The notes below the pieces were generated by a model that saw only the letters and a program-made list of their open reading frames with translations, had not been told where the DNA came from and did not search any database. A program made the translations under genes and the position numbers. From Secundilactobacillus silagei JCM 19001 (GTDB lineage Bacteria > Bacillota > Bacilli > Lactobacillales > Lactobacillaceae), in NCBI RefSeq assembly GCF_002217945.1, contig NZ_BCMG01000011.1, positions 1-64,000 of the forward strand: a stretch of DNA of 64,000 nt. The letters run 5' to 3'. Below, piece after piece: positions 46,308 through 53,910 of the stretch. Numbering within the stretch: the first letter of the stretch is position 1; the number at the start of each line of letters is the position of its first letter.

Positions 46308-46817
46308 TAATTGAAAGATTTAAGCAGCAAGCCGTTTTTTTAATTTGCTCACGATAGTCATTTTCTGTGACCCATATGATTCGAGCGATTATAGCTATGA
46401 AACTCGTTGATTTCTAGACGACCGGCAAATATTGATCTCAGACGCAACACGTCAGTAATCATATGCTTGCTGAACTTAGTATTTATAAATTTATGCTACT
46501 GGATACTATTGCTCATTTAAAACTTTGTTGATTTAGCGGTCATTAACCAGTTAAACCAGTTAAAAATACACTATTAATTAGTCATTTATTAGACTAAAGC
46601 AACCTCTAAAAGCTGATTTTACAGGCTTTCAAGCAATTAAACTCATTAATTAAATTAACTCCATTTACTAGCAATATAATCTTAAGAAACTACCTTTTAT
46701 AGTCATTAAATACTGTTATCATGCACTTTCAAGCGCTTTTTATCTGATATGGTTAACCGCTATTTATCCCCCCTCAAAAGCATTTTACGCTAGGGGAAGG
46801 GTTAATCATCTTTTTTG

Positions 46818-46855
46818 AGTAAACTTAATAAAACCTATATTTTATTAAGTTTACT
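46818..46855. repeat. Perfect 16-bp inverted repeat with six-base loop
   Basis: AGTAAACTTAATAAAA (46818-46833) is exactly mirrored at 46840-46855. It is AT-rich and not followed by a T run, about 58 bases upstream of the marR promoter. Confidence 0.9.
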
Positions 46856-46913
46856 AATTAGCCTACTTTATCACTGATTTATAGCTAAATTACCTCCATT
46901 GTATTGAAACCGG

Positions 46914-46941
46914 TTGCAAAATATTCCTAGCATGCTAAGAT
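46914..46941 (+). promoter_or_regulatory. Probable marR promoter
   Basis: TTGCAA, 16-base spacer, TAAGAT. The spacer contains the first of two matching palindromes. Confidence 0.45.
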
Positions 46942-46967
46942 ATAGGTAATAAATCCTAGCTAGCTAA
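46926..46967. promoter_or_regulatory. Twin palindromic operators upstream of marR
   Basis: CCTAGCATGCTAA (46926-46938) and CCTAGCTAGCTAA (46955-46967) share eleven of thirteen bases and each contains a ten-base palindrome. Centres are 29 bp apart, on either side of the predicted transcription start. This fits autorepression by the MarR protein encoded next. Confidence 0.6.
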
Positions 46968-47005
46968 CTATTCTGATTTATAATTTGCTTTTGGGGGGTA
47001 ATGAC

Positions 47006-47437
47006 TTGCTGAACCAACGGAATCGCATTGGTATCTACTTAAAAGAAGCGGCAATTGAATTTGATAAAAAGAGCAATCACCTCTTGGCACAGTACCATTT
47101 AACCCAACCGCAGTTTAACCTGCTCTCCTGCTTGTTTGTCAATCAGGACCGAGTTGTTCGCCAAGTGGATCTAGAAAAGCAATTTGGCCTTTCCAGTCCT
47201 ACGGTGACTCGCCTTTTACATCAGTTAGAAACTAAGGGCTTCATTCAACGTGTGCCCAATCCGGACGATGCCCGTAGCAAACAAATTGCACTGACGCCGC
47301 AAGCATTAGCTAAACAGACGACCCTCCTTGGCTCAGCTGACCAATTAGAGGCTGAGATCAGAACTGGTCTGAGTGATTCTGAATTAAAATCGGGAATCAG
47401 CTTCATGAAGAAGATCTTGAAGAATCTCGAAAATTAA
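47006..47437 (+). CDS. MarR-family transcriptional regulator
   Basis: Winged-helix dimeric regulator. The DNA-binding part is LTQPQFNLLSCLFVNQDRVVRQVDLEKQFGLSSPTVTRLLHQLETKGFIQRVPNPDDARSK (residues about 34-95), with the wing DARSKQIALT. I start at TTG 47006, seven bases after GGGGGG, giving 143 residues; an in-frame TTG at 46985 would put the ribosome site inside the gene. It precedes and probably controls the NmrA-type gene 22 bases downstream, and itself through the twin palindromes. Confidence 0.9.
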   Translation: MLNQRNRIGIYLKEAAIEFDKKSNHLLAQYHLTQPQFNLLSCLFVNQDRVVRQVDLEKQFGLSSPTVTRLLHQLETKGFIQRVPNPDDARSKQIALTPQALAKQTTLLGSADQLEAEIRTGLSDSELKSGISFMKKILKNLEN

Positions 47438-47459
47438 TTAAGTCTAGGAGGAAGTTATT

Positions 47460-48350
47460 ATGTTACTCATTACAAGTGCTTGTGGATCTGTTGGCCGCCA
47501 AATTGTCCCTTATTTGGCAAAGCATGGTGTTGATATCCGTGCAGTGGATATCAACCCTAAGGTAGCCGACTATAAGTCACAAGGTGTCAAAGAGACGATG
47601 GTCATCGATGCCACTAAAGCCGACCAGATGGAAAAGGCAATGACGGGTGTTGACCAAGTTGTTTACATCCCTACCCTGTTCTCATTTCAAGAATATGTCA
47701 TGGGCAAAATTGCCATTGATGCTGCCATTAAGGAAGGCGTTAAGCAATTCATCGATATTTCAGTACTCTTCCCTAATCTGGATACTAAATTACACCACAT
47801 GATGAAGAAAAAGGTTGAACATTACTTGTTATACCGTGGATTTGAAAGCCATATGTTATGGACAGTTCTGCAGCCATCGGGCTATAACCACGATGTCTTC
47901 TTGAATCAGTTTTACAAGTTGGGTAAGTTCCCGAACTACACCCCACTTGATAAGCGGATGTCTTGGTTTGATGCCTTGGATGAAGCTGATATTATCTTGA
48001 AGGTTATGGCTCGCCCAGAATACTTTGATAAGGGTGTTTACCAACTTTGCAACGAAAAACTAAACAGTTACGAAGTTGCCGATATGATGACTGAAGTTAC
48101 TGGTAAAAAGATCACTGCTGAATATGTCGATGAAGATCATCTTGCCGATTACTTCCCACAGTATTTCCACGGCGGTGACAGTTATTCATACGAAGCCTTC
48201 ATTCGTTTAGTACGTACCATGCGTAAATGGGGCTGGGACAGTTCTTCATTTACCTTGGAAGCCTTATTGGATCACAAGCCACGGACGATGCATCAATATC
48301 TGGAACGGGAATCAAAACGTCTGGGTATTTATCATCCTGCTACTAAGTAA
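47460..48350 (+). CDS. NmrA-type NAD(P)-binding oxidoreductase
   Basis: Atypical short-chain dehydrogenase of 296 residues. The Rossmann start is LLITSACGSVGRQIVPYL, a variant of the GxxGxxG motif; VVYIPTLFSFQEYV and ILKVMARPEYFDKGVYQL fit the NmrA/YtfG-like branch. It lacks the YxxxK pair in the usual place, so it may be a redox sensor or quinone reductase. A GGAGGAAG site precedes it. The marR gene upstream suggests induction by a small aromatic or oxidising compound. Confidence 0.85.
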   Translation: MLLITSACGSVGRQIVPYLAKHGVDIRAVDINPKVADYKSQGVKETMVIDATKADQMEKAMTGVDQVVYIPTLFSFQEYVMGKIAIDAAIKEGVKQFIDISVLFPNLDTKLHHMMKKKVEHYLLYRGFESHMLWTVLQPSGYNHDVFLNQFYKLGKFPNYTPLDKRMSWFDALDEADIILKVMARPEYFDKGVYQLCNEKLNSYEVADMMTEVTGKKITAEYVDEDHLADYFPQYFHGGDSYSYEAFIRLVRTMRKWGWDSSSFTLEALLDHKPRTMHQYLERESKRLGIYHPATK

Positions 48351-48360
48351 AAAATAAGTA

Positions 48361-48420
48361 AAAAAATTTCTCAATGCTTGCTAGATAAGTTTATCTAACA
48401 GACATTGAGAAATTTTTTGT
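48361..48420. terminator. Bidirectional terminator between the NmrA-type gene and cls
   Basis: AAAAAATTTCTCAATG (48361-48376) pairs perfectly with 48403-48418. The loop carries a second small stem TAGATAA/TTATCTA. Poly-A and poly-T ends allow termination both ways. Confidence 0.9.
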
Positions 48421-48438
48421 GTCATTTATTTATAGATT

Positions 48439-49896
48439 TTACAGAATTGGTGCTAACAAACGGGAAAAAGCCTGTTTAAACCGTAACCACAGGGACATAT
48501 TTTCAAAGTCTTCCGCAGAAATTAATTGGCTCTTTTCGATATCAGCGTCAAAAATATCACGTAGTTCTTTGGCAACCTTAAAGTCGTAAACAAAGGCGTT
48601 GGCCTCGAAATTCAGTTTAAAGCTCCGGAAGTCTAAGTTAGCGGAACCCACTGACGAAATTGCGTCATCGATCATGACCACCTTGGCATGGATGAAGCCG
48701 TCTTGATAGAAATAGATTTTAGCGCCATCTTCCGCCAAAATCCGTGCGTAGTACTGTGTCGCACGATAGACGAAGGGATGATCGGGCATGTGCGGTACCA
48801 TGATGCGAACATCAACGCCTGACAGAATGACACTTCGTAAGGCGTTTAAGACACTATCATCTGGAATCAAGTAAGGCGTTTGAATATACAGCCGTTTTCG
48901 GGCACTGTTGATCATGCGCAGATAGCCCATTTTAATTTGTTCCAAATCGGAATCAGGACCGCTAACCACGATTTGCATCATCGTATTGCCAACAGCAACA
49001 TCATTGGCCTTAGGGAAATGCGTCATCTTGCGGTCCAGTTCATTTTCAGGGACTGTCGCGTTCCAATCGGCCACGAAATGCTGTTGCAGCGCTAGTGCTG
49101 CGTCGCCAGTAACCTTCATATGAGTATCGCGCCAATGCCCAAACTTCTTAGACCGATCGACGTATTGATCGCCGATGTTAAAACCGCCAATGTAGCCGGT
49201 CCAGCCGTCAATTGCCACGATCTTACGGTGGTTTCTAAAGTTCAACCGGAAATCACGCCAGTTGGAGTGAATGCCCAGGAAGGGTTCAGCAAACCCGCCA
49301 GCCTCACGCAATGGTTCGAAAAAGTCGCGTTTAGTGCCCATGGATCCCCATGAATCATACAGAACGCGGACAGTCACCCCTTCTTGCGCCTTTTCAACTA
49401 AGGTACTCAGGATTTCTTTACCAATTAAATCATTGTAAAAAGTGTAAAATTCAACGTACACCACGTGCTGAGCATTTAAAATTTCCTGCTGCATATTTTT
49501 AAACAATTTAGGACCATCAATAAACAGCTCAGTTTTATTATTTAAAGTCACAAAGGACTGGTCAATATTTTGAAACAGCCTGATCATATTCTTAACGGAT
49601 GATTCCTCGTGAGTATCACCGGCGGAATACGATGGTAGAGAAGATTGCTGCAGTGCCAGAGCATCCGTTAATTCAACGGGTGGCTGCCGCTGAATTTTGT
49701 GTAATTGCCGGTGAGTCAGTTTACGGCCAAAGAAGGCGTAAAATAAGAACCCGATGACCGGTAATAGGTTTAAAACAAGTAGCCAAGCCCAAGTGGCCGC
49801 AATATCACGACGTTCACGGAATACCGTAAACACAGCCGCCACGGTGTTTAAAAGAATAATAATGATAAGAAACGAATAAAATAGCGTCCAGTTCAT
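48439..49896 (-). CDS. cls: Cardiolipin synthase
   Basis: Membrane phospholipase D family enzyme that joins two phosphatidylglycerols into cardiolipin. Two N-terminal membrane segments (about residues 5-25 and 35-57) are followed by two HKD motifs: NHRKIVAIDGWTGYIGGFN near residue 220 and FIHAKVVMIDDAISSVGSAN near residue 400. The 485-residue length is typical. Start ATG at 49896 follows GGGGGAC. Monocistronic. Confidence 0.95.
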   Translation of the reverse strand: MNWTLFYSFLIIIILLNTVAAVFTVFRERRDIAATWAWLLVLNLLPVIGFLFYAFFGRKLTHRQLHKIQRQPPVELTDALALQQSSLPSYSAGDTHEESSVKNMIRLFQNIDQSFVTLNNKTELFIDGPKLFKNMQQEILNAQHVVYVEFYTFYNDLIGKEILSTLVEKAQEGVTVRVLYDSWGSMGTKRDFFEPLREAGGFAEPFLGIHSNWRDFRLNFRNHRKIVAIDGWTGYIGGFNIGDQYVDRSKKFGHWRDTHMKVTGDAALALQQHFVADWNATVPENELDRKMTHFPKANDVAVGNTMMQIVVSGPDSDLEQIKMGYLRMINSARKRLYIQTPYLIPDDSVLNALRSVILSGVDVRIMVPHMPDHPFVYRATQYYARILAEDGAKIYFYQDGFIHAKVVMIDDAISSVGSANLDFRSFKLNFEANAFVYDFKVAKELRDIFDADIEKSQLISAEDFENMSLWLRFKQAFSRLLAPIL

Positions 49897-50010
49897 ACGT
49901 TGTCCCCCATTTTTTTGATACTTTTACATTAACGCATAAATGGTTAATAAAACAGGGAAAATATCATTTTAACAACGAAAACTGGACGCTACGTTTAATT
50001 TTTTGATACG

Positions 50011-50880
50011 TTACCGAACCGTTTCAAGTATTTTTCGATTCGCAAGTTTAGTTAATTCAAGGGTCTGCTGCATGAGTGACGTGATCGTCATGGGACCAAC
50101 GCCGCCTGGTACAGGTGTAATAGCACCGGCCACCGTTTTGGCGTGGTCGTAGTCCACATCCCCCACTAATTTACCATTTTCATCGCGGTTCATGCCCACA
50201 TCGATTACGGTAGCCCCCGGTTTAATATCGGTAGCTTTGATCAAATGAGCAACCCCGGTTGCCACGATCAGGATATCGGCCGTTCGGGTATAGGATGATA
50301 GGTCTTGCGTCAAAATATGGGTGTAGGTCACCGTGGCGCCCGCGTTTAGCAGCAGAGCCCCCATTGGCCGGCCGACAATGTTGGAGTCGCCAACGATGAC
50401 CGCGTGCTTATCCGCTGGATCAATGTCATAGTGTGTGAGCATGGTCATGATTCCTTTGGGTGTGCAGGATACGGAATAGTGTTCGTCGCTGTTGCTGAAC
50501 AGCTTACCAACGTTTTCGGGACTGAAACCGTCAACGTCTTTTTTGAGGTCAATGGCCCGGATAACGGCAGATTCATCGATCTGTTTGGGTAACGGCAACT
50601 GCACTAAGATGCCGTGAACGGACTCATCTTGATTATACTGTTCGATTAAGGCTAATAGATCAGCCTGTGAGAAGTCTTCCGGCCGACGCTCGATAATCGA
50701 GGTGATTCCCAGCTTAATAGCTTTACGGTGCTTATTACGGACGTATATTTGACTTGCTGGATCATGGCCGACAATAATCACAACGAGTTTTGGTTCAATG
50801 CCTGCTGCGCGGAGGGCCTTGACCTCCGCTTTCATACCGCTGTCTAACTGATTGGACAATCCCTTACCATCAATAATCAA
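50011..50880 (-). CDS. folD: Bifunctional methylenetetrahydrofolate dehydrogenase/cyclohydrolase
   Basis: Interconverts methylene- and formyl-tetrahydrofolate. Motifs: IIVGHDPASQIYVRNKHRKAIKLGI with the catalytic Lys, GILVQLPLPKQ, DVDGFSPENVGKL, the Rossmann VIVGDSNIVGRPMGALLL and PVPGGVGPMTITSLM. A GTG at 50892 is immediately preceded by AAAGG, too close to work; TTG at 50880 is nine bases from the same site, so I favour it. The gene works in the folate cycle with thyA and folA at 13.9-15.4 kb. Confidence 0.95.
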   Translation of the reverse strand: MIIDGKGLSNQLDSGMKAEVKALRAAGIEPKLVVIIVGHDPASQIYVRNKHRKAIKLGITSIIERRPEDFSQADLLALIEQYNQDESVHGILVQLPLPKQIDESAVIRAIDLKKDVDGFSPENVGKLFSNSDEHYSVSCTPKGIMTMLTHYDIDPADKHAVIVGDSNIVGRPMGALLLNAGATVTYTHILTQDLSSYTRTADILIVATGVAHLIKATDIKPGATVIDVGMNRDENGKLVGDVDYDHAKTVAGAITPVPGGVGPMTITSLMQQTLELTKLANRKILETVR

Positions 50881-50892
50881 TCTTCTCTTCAC

Positions 50893-51207
50893 CCTTTCGG
50901 ATTCTACGTTAAAAGCAATCTCACTTATGCCTGTAAGTTAATACATTAGTTAAAAATCGGAACAATGTTCTAATTAATATAGCTATTATTCGTATTATAA
51001 CTGATTTTTAGTGAAAATGGCCTGTTATCGTGCTTAAACTTTTTTAATTTTTTGAAAAGGAGCTTAAAATTTGTATTCAAAACGGTTGATCTCGCTTATT
51101 TTAAGCTAAGATTAAACTGTTGCTAAAGCCATTTTATAGTTGAAAAAAGTGGCACAATATCAGATTATAGCTAATAGACATTTAAAATTCAACAGATAGG
51201 AACTGAG
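50893..51207. other. Intergenic region between folD and the PAP2 gene
   Basis: 315 AT-rich bases containing two divergent promoter regions. AGCTTAAAAT (51061-51070) and its exact inverse ATTTTAAGCT (51098-51107) flank 27 bases; a TTGAAA at 51140 with TATAGC at 51166 (20-base gap) is a weak promoter. No coding sequence is supported. Confidence 0.5.
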
Positions 51208-51861
51208 ATGATGCACATGCGACAACAAGCCAACCGAGTTTGGTGGCTGATAGCAAGTTTAGCCTGGATTGGGTTTTTGATCTTAGCTGTCAGTGTTTGG
51301 ATTCAGGCACCTTGGGTAAGTCATTTTGATCAAACCCTTCAGCAGATTGCGATAACCGTTAGGCAACCAAGTCGGACAATTTTTTTTGCGAAACTGGCCT
51401 TTTGGGGCACCGCCACGTTTAACTTGCTGATCTGCGGTGTGATTGCGCTATGGTTATGGTTAACGCATCATCATTTAGCAGCTGGTTTTGTACTAACAGC
51501 CCAAGTGGGCATCAATATGCTGACCACCATTTTCAAACTGCTTATTCAGCGTGCCCGTCCAGCAGGTAAGTTAGTCGCTCAGGGAGGGTATAGCTTTCCT
51601 AGTGGTCACACGACTGCCACCGCCATGCTGGTCTTAATCCTGCTCTTAGTTGTGATTCCACTTTGCCACCACCTATCCTGGCGATTATTATTAAGTGTAC
51701 TAAGTTTAGCCTGGCTGGTGATGATCGGTTTTGACCGCATTTATTTGTTTGTTCATTATCCCAGTGACGTACTAGCGGGGCTATGCCTAGCATTAGGCTG
51801 GTGGAGCATTTTACAGCTGACGATTGGCAAAACGGTAGCAAAACAGCCAGAATATCTTTGA
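51208..51861 (+). CDS. PAP2-family membrane phosphatase
   Basis: Integral membrane acid phosphatase, 217 residues, six hydrophobic segments. The three-part PAP2 signature is present: KLLIQRARP, SFPSGHTTATAM (catalytic His) and FDRIYLFVHYPSDVLAG. Such enzymes dephosphorylate phosphatidate, phosphatidylglycerophosphate or undecaprenyl pyrophosphate. The membrane glycosyltransferase 14 bases downstream makes a lipid-carrier role attractive, but this is inference. Confidence 0.9.
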   Translation: MMHMRQQANRVWWLIASLAWIGFLILAVSVWIQAPWVSHFDQTLQQIAITVRQPSRTIFFAKLAFWGTATFNLLICGVIALWLWLTHHHLAAGFVLTAQVGINMLTTIFKLLIQRARPAGKLVAQGGYSFPSGHTTATAMLVLILLLVVIPLCHHLSWRLLLSVLSLAWLVMIGFDRIYLFVHYPSDVLAGLCLALGWWSILQLTIGKTVAKQPEYL

Positions 51862-51874
51862 TTAGGAGTTAATC

Positions 51875-53848
51875 ATGCGAATTAAGAAAATCAGTATGAC
51901 CGCCATTTTGGCGCTATTATTAGCCTTGATGATGGTCATCGGTATTATTTCAAATCTTTTAATGCCCGCCAATTTAAAAGCCACTTGTCTGGTATTGGCA
52001 GGCGTACTCATTATCTGGTACATCAAGCCCCGCTTCCTTAAATGGAACGAACGGCTTTCTGAAGCCAACACGACTCGGATCCTCACCGTCATCATGCTGT
52101 TGATCATGGTGATTCAGTTACTGGTCATCCGGTTCTTACCCGCTTCCGTCTATCATGATCCGTTCCGGGTATTGGTCCAGGCTGAGCAGCTGAGTCATGG
52201 CAACTTAAGCTGGAATGATTCAGTCTATTTTTGGCGCTTTCCCAATAACGTGTCTTTGACCATTCTCCTGAGTGGCTGGCTGAAGTTCACTAATCTGCTC
52301 CATCTGGATACGTATTGGGGTGTTCATTTATTATCCTTTACGTTATTAGATATTTTTATTTTTGCGATCTTACGTTCTGTGCGCCGCTTGAGCCATCAGC
52401 ACGGTGTCACGCTCTTAGCTGCCCTGTTCTTTTTGGTCAGTCCGTTTGCTTACACGTATTATCTGCAGGTCTTTTATTCTGATCTGCCAACGCTGCTGTG
52501 TTTAGCCATTGTGTTTAACGTTCTGATTGGCTGGTCCACTTTTAGCCACGTGAAGAAAATCGTCACGGGTGTCGGCCTGGTTTTATCCGTCGTGGTCGGT
52601 GAAGTGGTTAAACCAAATTTGATTGTTTTATTGATAGCCGCGGTATTAGTGACGGTTTGGCTCCTTTTGAAGGATCGCCAACAGCTTAATTTAATTAAAA
52701 TGCCGTTGATCCTGATCATTTTAGGTTTTGTTCTAGCAGTTCCCACTTCTGTAGGACTGAAGTCAGCCAGTCATTTTCATAATAATAATGAGTACGCTTT
52801 TCCGGCGACACATTGGATCTGGATGAGTTATAATCCGCAAGGTGACGGTCGCTACCAGTCTAGTGACGTGCAATTACTAAGCTCAATTCAAGGCAAGCAA
52901 GCCAAACAGAACTACCTTAAAAAGGCTTTGCCACAGCGGTTAGAGACATTAGGCCCCGTGGGTATTGGTCGGCGCTGGATTGAAAAAGCAGGGATTTTAT
53001 TAAACGTGTCGTTAATGCCCCAAGCTTATACGGGTGGGTTTGTCGCCGCACCGAAACTCTACCAAAAATTTGAGCCCCAACTATCCGCGTTAGGAATGGT
53101 GATCATGCGGGTCGGGTTTATCCTGCTGTACGCCGAAACGCTGTTACGCTGTTTGCGGTTATGGCGCCGACGCTCACAATTGACGGATGATCCGCGGATT
53201 ATGCTAACGGTGCTGACCGCTTTAGGGTACATCGCATTTCATACGTTACTATGGGAAACCGAAAGTCGTTATGGTCAGGTCATGATTCCCTTACTGGGGA
53301 TATTGTGTGCGATTCCTAACCTAGCCTTAGATTCTGATAAACGTAACCAGTTCCGTACAAAATCAGAAAGTTGGCTGACCTTTGGTGCTTTGGTGTTAAT
53401 CGTAGGAACTTACGCCACTGCGCCCCACGCGCTGTATAACAATAGGGGTCACGACGTTGCCGAGCAGCAGAGCCAATTATCACTGCAATTTGATGCCAAA
53501 AAAACTCAGATTCGGCCCTATGATACGCTCAGTCAGCAAGTTACACTGAACCATCAGGCCCGGTATTTTGAGGTGTCACTAGCCCCGGCTGCCGAGTTCA
53601 GCGGGACGCTTATCAATGAACGGACCCAGCAGCATTATGAACTGTTTCGCGCCTATAAAGCCCTCACCTTAAAGCGAACTTTACCGACCGGTCAGTACCG
53701 AATTCAACTGAGGAATGACTTGCAGCGTTCACAGTCGGTGCTCATTACTAAAACACAATCATACCGTCTGGCGCCCTATCCTCTGGAGATCGACCAGCAT
53801 CCGCATCCTTACTGGTCTTTTGTTTATAAGTTTGCCCGGGCACGCTGA
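51875..53848 (+). CDS. Putative GT-C-type membrane glycosyltransferase
   Basis: A 657-residue polytopic protein with about 11-13 membrane segments in residues 1-515 and a soluble C-terminal domain of about 140 residues, probably outside the membrane and beta-rich. The first large outer loop has an acidic residue in VYHDPFRVLVQAEQL, as in GT39/GT83-type enzymes that use lipid-linked sugars, and a second in QVFYSDLPTL. I do not recognise a characterised relative. It is co-transcribed with the PAP2 gene. Donor and acceptor are unknown; a wall polymer or glycolipid is a guess. Confidence 0.7.
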   Translation: MRIKKISMTAILALLLALMMVIGIISNLLMPANLKATCLVLAGVLIIWYIKPRFLKWNERLSEANTTRILTVIMLLIMVIQLLVIRFLPASVYHDPFRVLVQAEQLSHGNLSWNDSVYFWRFPNNVSLTILLSGWLKFTNLLHLDTYWGVHLLSFTLLDIFIFAILRSVRRLSHQHGVTLLAALFFLVSPFAYTYYLQVFYSDLPTLLCLAIVFNVLIGWSTFSHVKKIVTGVGLVLSVVVGEVVKPNLIVLLIAAVLVTVWLLLKDRQQLNLIKMPLILIILGFVLAVPTSVGLKSASHFHNNNEYAFPATHWIWMSYNPQGDGRYQSSDVQLLSSIQGKQAKQNYLKKALPQRLETLGPVGIGRRWIEKAGILLNVSLMPQAYTGGFVAAPKLYQKFEPQLSALGMVIMRVGFILLYAETLLRCLRLWRRRSQLTDDPRIMLTVLTALGYIAFHTLLWETESRYGQVMIPLLGILCAIPNLALDSDKRNQFRTKSESWLTFGALVLIVGTYATAPHALYNNRGHDVAEQQSQLSLQFDAKKTQIRPYDTLSQQVTLNHQARYFEVSLAPAAEFSGTLINERTQQHYELFRAYKALTLKRTLPTGQYRIQLRNDLQRSQSVLITKTQSYRLAPYPLEIDQHPHPYWSFVYKFARAR

Positions 53849-53867
53849 TTTCTGTGGCGTAACATGC

Positions 53868-53873
53868 TATAAT
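53868..53873 (+). promoter_or_regulatory. Extended -10 promoter of xerS
   Basis: TGCTATAAT gives a perfect -10 with the TG extension; the -35 (CTGATT) is poor. Predicted start is near 53880, inside the LexA-type box. Confidence 0.65.
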
Positions 53874-53874
53874 T

Positions 53875-53888
53875 AGAACGTATGTTCT
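53875..53888. promoter_or_regulatory. LexA/DinR-type SOS box at the xerS promoter
   Basis: AGAACGTATGTTCT is a perfect palindromic match to the Gram-positive core GAAC-RNRY-GTTC (here GTAT). It overlaps the predicted transcription start, the usual place for LexA repression. Only the outermost C and G of the longer consensus differ (A and T here). Confidence 0.7.
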
Positions 53889-53910
53889 TAGCTCTAAAGG
53901 AGGTGTCTGC

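Larger units (their letters stand above)
45978..46984. other. AT-rich, gene-poor intergenic region
   Basis: About 1 kb with stops in all frames. It contains a 15-bp tandem duplication (46278-46307), a short TTAAACCAG repeat near 46545, a leftward open stretch of about 45 codons around 46370-46500 with no good start, and a perfect 16-bp inverted repeat (46818-46855). It may be decayed former coding DNA or a hotspot of past insertion. No functional gene is supported. Confidence 0.6.

Noticed and set aside
46370-46500. Leftward remnant coding sequence, possibly a transposase end
   Set aside because: About 45 open codons without start or recognisable motif; not enough to name.
45823-46984. CRISPR array or phage remnant in the gene-poor kilobase
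   Set aside because: Only two- or three-copy short repeats without spaced units, and no phage genes or integrase.
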